This document shows, one piece after another, positions 45,571 through 55,655 of a DNA stretch of 64,000 bases. Both the position numbers and the translations under genes were made by a program. The notes beneath the pieces were generated by a model, which saw only the letters and a list, made by a program, of their open reading frames with translations, ran no database searches and was not told where the DNA came from. The stretch is from Gigaspora rosea (lineage: Eukaryota > Glomeromycota > Glomeromycetes > Diversisporales > Gigasporaceae), in contig QKWP01000595.1 in assembly GCA_003550325.1 (NCBI GenBank), positions 1 to 64,000 of the forward strand, read 5' to 3'. Position 1 is the stretch's first letter; every line of letters begins with the position of its first letter.

Positions 45571-45633
45571 AACTGCATCAATTCTTCTTGTTAACACACC
45601 AAGTAATTAAATTAATTTAGAACAATTAAATAA

Positions 45634-46166
45634 CGATATCTTGCGATCCAGTGATTGGATTCACGTGATTTTGGTACTCGACTCATCTCAACAATACAGT
45701 CGGATGGTACCAAAATCACGTGAATCCGATCACTGGAACTAGGGTGTCCAGGATTATGCGATGCGATGAGGTAAATTATGCGATTTGACCGAGGTCAATT
45801 ATGCGATGAATGCGAAATAAATTTAAGATTATGCGAAATATTTAAATAGATTATGCAATCTTTATAGTTATGCTACATATACTATTCTCAGAATTATTCG
45901 ATATTGACAAAAAAAATTGCCTCGACCTTGCTCGTATTTTCAGTTCGTTCATTTTCTACATCGGAACTTTTCGGAATTCTTTCCCGCATTAGCTATCGTA
46001 TCTCAAAAAATCGTATCTACCAATCATATTTGAGGCACGTGCCCTGAATGCTTTTTTTGCTTAATTATGCGAAGCATACCGGTATGCGATGCGAAAAAAT
46101 AGTCAATTATGCGCATAGCATAGCATCGCATAATCCTGGACACCCTAACTGGAACATAAGATATCG
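45634..46166. mobile_element. palindromic MITE, copy D, split by a hAT MITE
   Basis: cgatatcttgcgatccagtg at the left and aacataagatatcg at the right are inverted ends. The inner palindrome taccaaaatcacgtgaatcc matches the left arm. The second arm is interrupted by the 45740-46147 insertion. Bases taa on both outer sides could be a 3-bp target duplication (PIF/Harbinger-like), but copies A-C do not confirm it. Confidence 0.75.
45740..46147. mobile_element. 408-bp hAT MITE nested in copy D
   Basis: Ends TAGGGTGTCCAGGATTATGC and GCATAATCCTGGACACCCTA are perfectly inverted. The exact 8-bp ACTGGAAC flanks both sides (45732-45739 and 46148-46155). Subterminal attatgcgat repeats occur on both arms. 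No coding content. Confidence 0.9.
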
Positions 46167-46212
46167 TAACTGCGTCAATTTAGGAACTGCGTCAATTTAG
46201 GAATACCTACCT

Positions 46213-46400
46213 TATGTCATGTCATCTTTTTTTTTAATAACCATTTGATCAGAAACCAAGATGTTATAAAAACCAATTACCTTGCAATAGCATGGGCGTG
46301 ATCATATCGTATCAGTCATGCTCAAGCCAAATAGAGATATACATGTTCAGCCTATAAATCCTCAGTATAATTTTATTTGCAATCGTCTAAGCTTTTCTGA
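46213..46400 (+). pseudogene. OTU-like pseudogene, copy 2, right part
   Basis: Continues copy 2 after the pogo-type insertion and matches 29190-29380 (ccatttgatcagaaacca..., gcatgggcgtgatcatatc). No open frame remains. Confidence 0.55.
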
Positions 46401-46891
46401 AGAATAGCATCACTATTTGCATAGTTTATGATGATTTATTTTTATTTATTTATTTATTTTTTTTTGATGTCTTTATATTTCTGAGGCATGCTTGCGTGAT
46501 TGATTAATTATTTGTTATTTGATATAAGCATGTTAATTCAACATTATTTACTGAATTTAAAGACTATGGTAAATATTACAAAAGATAATATTTAACTGCT
46601 GTATTTTTAAGCTGTTTTCATGTGATAGTAGGTAAAAATCAGTCTAATATGAAAAGAATTAATGTTGAGGTGAAATTATGTCATTAATAAAGCAAAAAGA
46701 AGGAATTGATATTTTGTTTAGAGAAAGAATTTTTATATGCAGTTTATACTTGCTCTTTTTCTTTATTTTCGCAATATCATTAATTTTTCAAGAACAAACA
46801 ACTTTAAGTATTCATTTTATTTTATTTGGCAACAATTTTTTTTTTATGATGACTAAATAATAATACAATTAACAAAGTCTTTTATTGCAAT

Positions 46892-47097
46892 CAGTGATCA
46901 TTTTTCACTGTGCGGACTGTGCGCAGCGCACAGTTTTTTCAGTAGATGTGCAGATACCGCACAGAAAAATTGCATTTTGTAAGTAGTGCGTGCAATTGCA
47001 AGCATTTTCTCAGTTATTTTTTTTATTTGCCGCACAGAAAAAGTTTATGAATTGTGCGGTATCCGCACAGTAAATTTTAATTGAAAAATTAACACTG
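46892..47097. mobile_element. 206-bp hAT MITE, absent from block 1
   Basis: Ends cagtgatcatttttcactg and aattgaaaaattaacactg are inverted with mismatches. The exact 8-bp ATTGCAAT flanks both sides (46884-46891 and 47098-47105). GC-richer core with tgcgcagcgcaca and tgcggtatccgcaca repeats. Block 1 has the uninterrupted site near 29815. Confidence 0.85.
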
Positions 47098-47105
47098 ATT
47101 GCAAT

Positions 47106-49139
47106 ATATTACAGTATACTTAATTAATATTAATTATATATTGCGAATAAGTATTTATGAATGCTTAATTCATGCAAGCGGTTGGGGTTAAATTTACATA
47201 TGCACACGTGGTATTTATGTGTGTTTGAAATACTTTACACAGTTTCCTAACGCAATTGCTTAATTTTTAGTGATTTATTTGAATCTTTGTGATTTTCATA
47301 ACTTTCCATTGTGTCGCATTATTTGGATCAATTTCTCGTGACGTTTAAGTCTTCAAGTGATTTATCGTATAATTTCATAAATTAGTTCTAGTGGCATATT
47401 TAAGCTTCAAGTAATTTATCTATAACGATAGGTTAAACCACGTAAACAAAACTGTGAGCCCAAGTTATGATATTAAAATGAAAATAGCAATTTACATATA
47501 CTTGAGTTTAAAAAAAATTTTTAACACAGCATAAATGCCACCTATTTATTTTACATTACAATTTCTTTGATCTTTGGAATCAGTTGATTGTTTAATTGAC
47601 TTTCGATAAAGATTTTGTCAAATAGGTATTGTGCAAATTGATCCTTTGATGTTCGCAACTATTGATGTACGCCGAATTTCGAATGATCAACTAATGTTAT
47701 GATTTCATTGGCCAAAAAGAATTGATGTACGTCATTTTACATATGCAAATCATTTCCCAATTTGAAAATATGGCATATTTTTTTTAAGCTAGGCTAGTAG
47801 AAGTTTCTTCTCAGAAACTTTTTAGAAATCTTTAAAGTTTTTCTATTATGCAAAAATATCTCCTGTTTGATGTTCTAATTTTTAGTAACTATTACATTAA
47901 AAGAATAATTATCAACGTAATGTTGATAGAAAATAATCACTTTTGATAAGATACTAAAATGTGTCAATGAATATTCTATCTAACACATAAAAATTACCTT
48001 CCTGAATCAATTCTTCGAATCAACTCTATTTATAAAAGTTGCTTTGAAATTAAATTAATCTGGATCAACCAACAATGTGTTGTATTATGACAGATTTCTA
48101 TTATTATCCATTCAATAACAATTAATGAATTATCCCCAATTAAATTCTTAAGAATCTATAATTAATGATGATTGAATCGAAAATCAATTTTACAATACAT
48201 GTAAAAATCAAAAATTCATTAGTATTATGCTCCTTTCCTTATAAGTTACATTTACATAATAATATAGGTTTTTAATCGGTAGAATGTAACGTCAGAATAC
48301 AAAATTGTAAAATATATATAATTTTTTAATAATTGTACGGATATTAGAAACAAAAAGGATAACAAAGAACATATAGGATTGAATAAAGCTTAAATCTTCA
48401 AAATTAAAATTTTGGAATTACGTACGTACAAAAAAAAACTAGCATACAGTTACCCACGCCCGCAACTACTGTTATGTATAAAAGTAAAAGTTATCTCTGA
48501 TCTATGATTTAGGAAAATTTCAGTATAAACGTGGTTAATCGAACGATATATGTATCCATGTATGTACGTACGTACAGTACGTATTCTCGGGCCATAAGGT
48601 CTTTAAACAATTTCCTATTCTGTTTAGTCTAACAATTAATGTAGTCTCGATTTGAAACTATAAGACCTGATAAAAATCAGCACATACTTTTTAAATATCA
48701 AATTAACTCCCAAAATTTTCATATAAAAATAGGTCAAAATTTCAGCATCAGCTGCGACAATTAATAATTTCCTTTTTTGTTTAGCCTAATAATTAATCGA
48801 TATATTATATTAATATTAATGGCAAATTTTTTAGATCCGAGTTAATATTATCTTTTTACTTTCTCTAGTCATATTAGGATAGAAATAATTTCATTCGGTA
48901 TAAAAATTTGAAACAAGTTTTAATAATAATTGTGTAAATTTTATTCTTAACGAGATAACGAATAGGACTTTACTCGCTAAGAAACAAAGGCTATTTTGTT
49001 GTGAATTATGTAAAACGAACTGAGTACCTTTATTGATTTCTAAATTTCGCTAATTAAAATGAAGCCTGTTTCATATATGCATAAAGAACTTTAATATTGT
49101 TTCGCATTTTTCCAGCAGTTTACTATTTCACAGCACAAA
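47106..49139. other. non-coding upstream part of block 2
   Basis: Counterpart of 29826-31896. No conserved frame. Confidence 0.5.
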
Positions 49140-49147
49140 TATAAATA
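49140..49147 (+). promoter_or_regulatory. TATA box of secreted-protein gene 2
   Basis: TATAAATA, same position relative to the start codon as for gene 1 (125 bp upstream). Confidence 0.5.
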
Positions 49148-49271
49148 TCAGTTGTTAGGATCGTGTCTTTTCTTTTCAAAAATAACAAAAATCGAATTAA
49201 ATCAACTAAAAAAAAAAAAAAAGACAAACTTACGAAATTAACTCAATTAACTCAATATTACTAAATAGAAA

Positions 49272-49550
49272 ATGAATCACTTTATTCATATTTTTATGAT
49301 TACTTTCTTCAGCCTTTTGGTCTTTTTCATCTCCGTCTCTAATTGCGCTTGTGATACAAATCCTACAAACCTTGCAGGCTGTTCATGTGCTGGTCATCCT
49401 GGAGGTCGCTATTGCGGTTTTGAATTAGGCTGTACTAATGGTTTTGATGATATATATCAATGTTCTGGCGCGGGTGACGGTGGTATCTGCCACTTCGGTC
49501 CTTGCAAGAATGGTTGTCTAGCAGACAGCCCTAACTCTAAATGCCAATAA
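49272..49550 (+). CDS. small secreted cysteine-rich protein, copy 2
   Basis: Identical in every base to 32029-32307: 92 residues, signal peptide to about residue 26, ten cysteines in the mature part, glycine-rich, no intron. The identity extends through the promoter (with one 9-bp indel about 350 bp upstream of the start) and 2.3 kb downstream, where I find one small patch of differences (around 50922). This means either a very recent duplication or gene conversion, or one locus represented twice in the assembly. Two identical genes would raise dosage of this secreted product if both are real. Function unknown. Confidence 0.9.
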   Translation: MNHFIHIFMITFFSLLVFFISVSNCACDTNPTNLAGCSCAGHPGGRYCGFELGCTNGFDDIYQCSGAGDGGICHFGPCKNGCLADSPNSKCQ

Positions 49551-51190
49551 ATATTTGGTGCAAAAAAAAATGATTTACAACTTTTATAATTTTGTCTTAT
49601 TCAGTTGTTATTTTTTTTTTTACGAGAATTTATGCCATTAAAGTATTCAGTTAGTTTTTAGTTTTTATTTTATTACTTGTACAAATTATATTAAATGGTA
49701 TTGTACATGTAGTATCCATTTGGGATTTCAAAATTAACAATAAATGGCGAAGCTAGGATTTTTAAATAGAATTTTTACTACAGTAATATTTATTTTGAAC
49801 CCAATATCGATGCTAAAATTTTTAAAATAAAAATTACGTCATGTACAAAAGTTACTATTGCATTTATCTTTTTCGTATATTTATGTTATTGCTAAGCTAT
49901 CATATAGGACAAATCAGATTAAAATTAACGCTTCAATCTGGATTCATTTTTTAAACGTGGATAAATCCAACAACAAATTTAGTGTAGTCCACAAAAAAAT
50001 GTATCTTACGTCATGATTAAAAATCTTGTAAAGTTCGGTTAAGTTTGGATTAGGTATATAAGAGGGTTGGAGGTTAGCAAAATATATAGTAAAATTGCTC
50101 AAGGAGTTTTTTGTTTGTTAGAGCACGAATGTTGGTTTCTTATGCAAAGTTTTGAAAAATAAGACCGTTCAAAGTTGAATATTAGGTTAATGTCATCCCC
50201 CTCGGGGTTACTGTCCACTCGAAATTAAACAAGCCAATCACAATACAGGAAAATTTTCAATAATCATGTATTGAATTTGATCAATGAGATTCAATCAAAT
50301 ATTAAACGGGATAAAATTGTGCAGTTAAGAACAATTATCAATAAAATTTTTCTAAAGAAAGTTGATGTTTACAATGTTTATAGACCCGTACTTCTATAAA
50401 TGCTTTGATTAATAAAATAAGAGCAGCTTTGATTATAGACTAGATGTTATTTTATTCTCGTTTAATACCATCAAGCTTTTAAATTAGAAGGTTAATGTGG
50501 TAGAACTCCCTATTGACTATTCAACCCAACATTACTCAACTTAACCAAGAAATTAGCAAAGTACATTATTATCGTGCAATGAATATTAATTTTCTTTAGC
50601 AAAATAATCGATTTACACAAAACAGTATTTTTACTAGGCAACTAGGCGCTTGAGTTGCTTAAAGGAGTTAGAAATAAATGAATATATTGTATTGTATCAT
50701 ATTGATATATTATATATTTAGCGATGAATAAGATTTTTACTTATTTTTGACTGCTGATTATTGTTTTAAAATTAAAACATAATTCTATTATGTAAAAAGA
50801 CATATTTTTAATGCGTTCATTTGGGAGTTTAGAATTAACTTGTTTGAAAATAATGGGAGTCTAAAAATTTTTTTATCTCTAAAGTTTGTTTTAGAAAATT
50901 AAATAAGTATGAATTTATTTAGATTTTTTTGAAAATAATTTCTAGATAATTTCTAGTAAATTATTATATAATTAAGTTGATATATCTAAATTTTTTGACT
51001 ATGAGGGAGAGGGGGGACTCTGGGGCATTAATGTAAATCTCGAATCTAGTTGGTCTCGCCTTACCAGGAATGTAGTTATGCATGTCGGAGTGTATGGTTT
51101 CGTGCCATCTAGAATGGCGAGTTCGCAAACTCTTGCATTTGATTGGGCGCTAAAAACCTATGATTTCACATGTCAATGTGTTGTGCTGGT
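49551..51190. other. downstream part of block 2
   Basis: Same as 32308-33947, including the relic (about 49930-50235) related to the insertion at 59103-59425. Confidence 0.5.
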
Positions 51191-51417
51191 AAGTGTTTAA
51201 AATTCAATGTTCTCAGTGTTTTCAGAGAACATTACACAATTTTTGGGAACATAAATTATTAAAATATGTTCTCTATTTGAGAATTCAATAAATTCTTTTA
51301 ATATTAAAAAAATTTTAATTTTCTTATATAAAGAACATTAAAATTTTACTAAGAACATTAAAAAATTAAAAATGTTCTTTTTGAGAACATAAAACCAAAT
51401 TTGAATTTTAAATACTG
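51191..51417. mobile_element. 227-bp hAT MITE in block 2
   Basis: Same insertion as 33948-34174, with GTGCTGGT at 51183-51190 and 51418-51425. Confidence 0.85.
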
Positions 51418-51562
51418 GTGCTGGTATACATACTTATACTTTCGTGTATGAACTGGATTTAGAATTTGTTATTCTGAGGTAATATGTATCATATGGTGGA
51501 ACGAAATCAAGTAAAATATTATCTATCGCTATCAGACTGCCTTAAGATTCAAATTGTATTTA

Positions 51563-52205
51563 GTTTTTTTTCTAAAAAAAATTATTATAACCTTGCCGTT
51601 TTTTTATTTTTTTTAATTTTTTTTTAAATTACTGTTGTTTATTTTCTTTTTTTTTTAAATTACTGTTCTTTATTTTTTATTTATTTATTATTTTTTTTAA
51701 ATTACTGTATCGTTTATTTTTTAGTATCATTTATTTATTTATTTTTTTTAAATTACTGTATCAATTATTTTTTTTTGGTATCATTATTTTTTTTATTTTT
51801 TTTTATTTTATTGTATTTTTTTATTTTTTTATTTTTCTTTTATCTTGTATTTATTTTTTTATTGATTTTTTTTAACTTTTTTTTTATCAGGGGGTTTTAA
51901 TTTTTATTATTTTTTAATTTTTTTTTATTCTTTTTATTTTTAATTTTTTAATTAGAATTTTTATATTTTTTAATTTTTTTTATTTTTATTTTCTTATATT
52001 ATTTTTTATTATTTTTAAATCATTTTTAAACTTTTAAATTTTTTTATTTAATTTATTTTAAATGGATCTTTTATTTCTGTTTTTTAGTTATTGTTATTTT
52101 TTAAATTATTTTATTATTTATTTTAATTTATTTTAATTTTTTTACCATTTTTTTTATTTAATTGTTTTTTCTTAATTTTTTATTAATTTATTTCTTTTTT
52201 TTAAA
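51563..52205. repeat. long T-rich low-complexity tract
   Basis: About 640 bases of T with A, including units like tttttttaaattactg. The first 289 bases are the same as 34320-34608. Confidence 0.9.
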
Positions 52206-53665
52206 TATGGTACAGTATGACAGTATAATTTAAATAAGTGGCAATAATCAGGCTATACAGAGATAGTATAAAGATAAGTAAATTCAATTTTTTTAATATT
52301 TTACTGATTTACTGTTTTAGTACAGTACTAATTAATATTTATTCTTGTTCTTTTTTGTTTCATATTGTCATTTTATTAGTGTGCTTTTTTCATCATTGGT
52401 AGTGCTTTTCATAATATAGTTTTTATGTCTTTGGTATTGTCTAGTTTGGTAATTTTTTCCTGTCACTGGTACTGTTCAATTTGGTGTTTATAGTGAACTG
52501 ATTTTTCATCGTTAGTGTCTTTCAGTTTGGTGCTTCCTTTTCATCATTGGTGCCGTCTAATTGGTGTTTACTGTTCTTTATTTGGCTTTATAAGTGTTTC
52601 TTTTTTGTTGCTGAAGCATTATTTTGGGCATTGGGTTTCTTAGCTGTGTACAGCTAAGTATTTATTACTTTTTTTTCTTTAGTTTTTTAGTACTAATTCT
52701 TTTTAGGATCGAGATAGGTCGTGCTTTACCACATTTGTATGGAGTTTGTACAGTATTTCAATAACGTTTGTATGGTGTTTCAATAATGTTTGGGCATATT
52801 ATAATAGTTAGTATAGGATTTAGAATAATGGTTGGAAATATTGGAACATAGTACAATAGTTGGGATATAGTATGAAAGTTGGAATCAGTTTATATTGTAT
52901 TTTTTTTAAATTTTTTTTGTATTTTGTAATAAATTAAATTGGTAAAATATATGAATATTCAAATTATTGTTTTAATATATAAACAATTAGCTAGCATTTA
53001 ATTTATTATTATTCACTTTTTACAATCTGCGCAGATTATTAAATTTTAAAAATCTGTACAAAAAATTAAAAAAATCTTTAATGGCCATTGGCAGGGTTGC
53101 AGATTTGCGCAGATTTTTATTAATTGCACCATATTTATTTACCCAATACTAGATGTTATAATTTAGTTTTTAGCAAATTACTATAAAATTTATATCTGAT
53201 ATGTAATAATTCAACTTTTAGCATGAGTTTAGGAGTAGCAAAATGTATAAATTTATACAGAAAGTTATGACCTATATGAGAGATATCTGGGGTCCTAATT
53301 CTGCTGTCCTGGTTCTTTATCTGAAGCATTAGTCACTAAATCCTCCTCAGTTCGTAGTTTGTTGCTACTTAAGCCTAGTGACCATATAGGTCTTTGATTT
53401 TTTCTACTGCCCATAAACTTTAGTTATTTCATATAAGATTTAGAAATGTGTAGGCATCACTTGAGATATGTACACTATTACTGGGGTCAACAGAGAATTA
53501 TTCTGGTATTGATTATTCAGATTAACAGGAATGGCATTACTTTTGATAGCTACAGCTCTTGAATTACTCCGCTAGGGGGATTAAGAACAGTTTCATGCAT
53601 AGTGCCCAGTTTGGCCACACTAATAGCAGGGATAATGGGGTTGATTATTCCAATTTTATCAAGAC
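52206..53665. other. no gene; degenerate repeat at 52385-52580
   Basis: The phrase ttttcatcattggt followed by gtctaatttggtgttta recurs about five times in diverged form between 52385 and 52580. Between 53026 and 53120 ctgcgcagatt occurs at both ends of a short AT stretch. The frame beginning at 53559 runs into the adjacent MITE and is not called. Confidence 0.5.
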
Positions 53666-53971
53666 CAGTATTGGCAAAATATGGACATGGACAATATGGA
53701 CCATTGGACACAGACATTTATGGACTATGTCTATATTGTTCATATTTTTTTTATTGGATATAAGACACTTAGTTCAAATAAAATGCCTAAGCTATAGCTT
53801 CGAAATATTCCAAATATAACACAAGATTAAGGTTAAAACTTGGTTGAATTCTGGAATGTTCTAAAAATTTTAGCGAAGAAAAGATATGAACATGGCCACT
53901 ATTAGTCCATGTCCATATTTGTCCAAGTTCAAATAAAATCTTTATTGGACATAGTCCATATTCCAATACTG
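53666..53971. mobile_element. 306-bp hAT MITE
   Basis: Ends cagtattggcaaaatatgga and tccatattccaatactg are inverted. Flanks are atcaagac (53658-53665) and gtcaagac (53972-53979), a 7/8 match. The interior repeats tggacat/atgtcca words. Confidence 0.75.
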
Positions 53972-54119
53972 GTCAAGACAGTCATGATTTCCTTTCATCT
54001 GAGTGACCATAGTTGTAAAAGCTTTTCTCAGCTTAACTATAGCTTCTTCTATTTTTGAAGAAATTTTGCTAAAAGAGGCAGTGAAGAGAATACTCACATA
54101 GAAATTAGAATTTGAGAGA

Positions 54120-54840
54120 ACTTGTATATAGGTGATGGAAGGTAGGTAAGAATTAAAAAGAGTAGTGCCTATTCATATGCAGTAGCAAGAGTATAAGGCA
54201 TAAATGAAGCCACAGAAAGAGAAAGTTCAGTTCAAAGGCCATTTATAAATATCTGTGCTTTTGCACTATTGGGGTATCAATGTTCTCCTGCTTCAACATA
54301 ATTCTTCGAAGGTAATATAGTAAGAATCAATATCTTCAATAGGACCTTGTTTTCTTTGAATAAGCTGGGCAAACCACTTGCTCTTTAACATAGGTGTCTG
54401 AAATGGGTGATAAAAGAGGACTGAAAACTTTAATTTGGTGCAGCCTGGTTATTTCATTAATTGATAGACAACAATTGTGTCTGATTAGTAACCTACTATG
54501 TGGCCATAGCTTTCTTGATTTTTAGGACAATTACTAGAATCTTTCTCTTGTTCTGGACTTGATTCACTTCAAAAGCTTTTTCTATATCTTCAAGCTATGA
54601 GGTTGAATTTTGCTCTCCAGCAGAAAACTCAGGTTAAGTAATTAAATTAAGCTCATGGGGTTGGATTTAGGGAGATTAATTTGGGGGCAAAAGCACATTG
54701 TACACATTGTATTTGTAATATCAGATTTCCAATTTGCCAAGCAGGAAGGACCATAGGATCAATTTCTTCTTTGTTTTTCTTTAGCTGCACTGGTGGTTGA
54801 AGGTTTGGTTGATGGTTATCAAGATTTGGATCAAACATAT
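54120..54840 (-). mobile_element. gag-like LTR retroelement fragment (fossil)
   Basis: Minus-strand sequence includes SKWFAQLIQRKQGPIEDIDS followed by a YY-containing helix, the pattern of the Ty3/gypsy retrotransposon gag domain (W..QL...KQ...E....Y). No LTRs, pol domains or ends were found, so this is an isolated, broken piece with several interruptions. Age appears considerable. Confidence 0.55.
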
Positions 54841-54901
54841 AAATATTACCATTTCTTCAATTTCAAGGTCGTCAAAAATTTACTGGGAGTACCATATATT
54901 G

Positions 54902-55655
54902 CTAAAAATAAGCTACCTTCTAAAATAAGCTACCCTCCAGTTTTGATCCAAAAACGTCAAAATGTCTTTGACCTAAAAATAAGCTACTTCTTTGTCGCAC
55001 CAAAAGATAATTAACAAAATTTTTAGTTCTGAAAATAACCTACCCCTATGATCAATGAAGTTGCTAATAGTAAAGTCTAAATTTTACTAAGCAAATCGAT
55101 TAAAGCCGCATAAGTAACCTTATTTAGCAGATCAAAATATGCATATTCTGAAAATTTCATATAAATCTGAGAATTTTTTATTATATGACTTTTAATTTTT
55201 ACGTTCAACAGTTTTTTTTTACAAAAAAAATTATTGAATGTAAAAATTAAAAGTCAAATAATAAAAGTTCTTCGATTTATATGAAATTTCCAGAGAATGC
55301 ATATTTTGATCTGATGAACAAGATTACTTATACGACTTTAATTGATTTGCTTAGTAAAATTTAGACTTTACTATATAGTGATTATGATCGATTAACCAAA
55401 AATCACTTTATAAGTTACTCCCGATTTTTTTTTGCATGTTTATTTATTGTTTATAACATATTTATTTATCGTCTACAGCATATTTATTTATTGTTTACAG
55501 CATATTTATTTATTTATTTTACTTGTAAAGTTTTGTATTCAAAATAAGCTACCTCTTTATTGTGCTTTAAATTACTTAAAATAGTAAATAATCTGAAAAT
55601 AAGTGGGCATGGTTTTTTTGTTAAAAATCAGCAAAAAAAGGTAGCTTATTTTTGG
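54902..55655. mobile_element. 754-bp TIR element with a nested palindrome
   Basis: Ends ctaaaaataagctacctt and aaggtagcttatttttgg are inverted with one mismatch. Inside, aataagctacc words recur on both sides. The palindrome at 55078-55373 is inserted in the middle. Target duplication not clear. Confidence 0.65.
55078..55373. mobile_element. 296-bp palindromic MITE, TA-flanked
   Basis: tagtaaagtctaaattttac plus taagcaaatc at the left is mirrored by gatttgcttagtaaaattta plus gactttacta at the right. Both arms continue with gatcaaaatatgcat and aaatttcatataaat. TA at both borders suits a mariner-type MITE. The central part repeats aaaattaaaagtca-type words. Confidence 0.75.

Larger units (their letters stand above)
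42787..46212 (-). mobile_element. pogo-type DNA transposon with empty site in block 1
   Basis: Left end aggtaagaatagctaatttg (42787) with acacag, and right end ctgcgtcaatttaggaatac with ctacct (ending 46212), are inverted with mismatches. TA borders both sides (42785-42786 and 46213-46214). Block 1 shows the unoccupied target with a single TA (29190-29191, tactatgtta), which fixes both ends. The element carries a decayed transposase on the minus strand and nested MITEs near its right end. TA duplication plus a CENP-B/pogo-like transposase place it in the Tc1/mariner/pogo group. Confidence 0.85.
42562..51851 (+). repeat. segmental duplication, block 2
   Basis: Second copy of 28977-34608, longer because of a 3426-bp pogo-type insertion (42787-46212), a 206-bp hAT MITE (46892-47097) and small indels. 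After the point matching the N in block 1 it continues without interruption through the T-rich tract. Confidence 0.9.

Noticed and set aside
46678-46860. 60-codon hydrophobic frame in block 2, and its counterpart near 29620
   Set aside because: AT-rich; the counterpart in block 1 is not kept open, so no sign of coding constraint.
53559-53819. 86-codon frame
   Set aside because: Runs across the boundary of the 53666-53971 MITE; composition follows the element.
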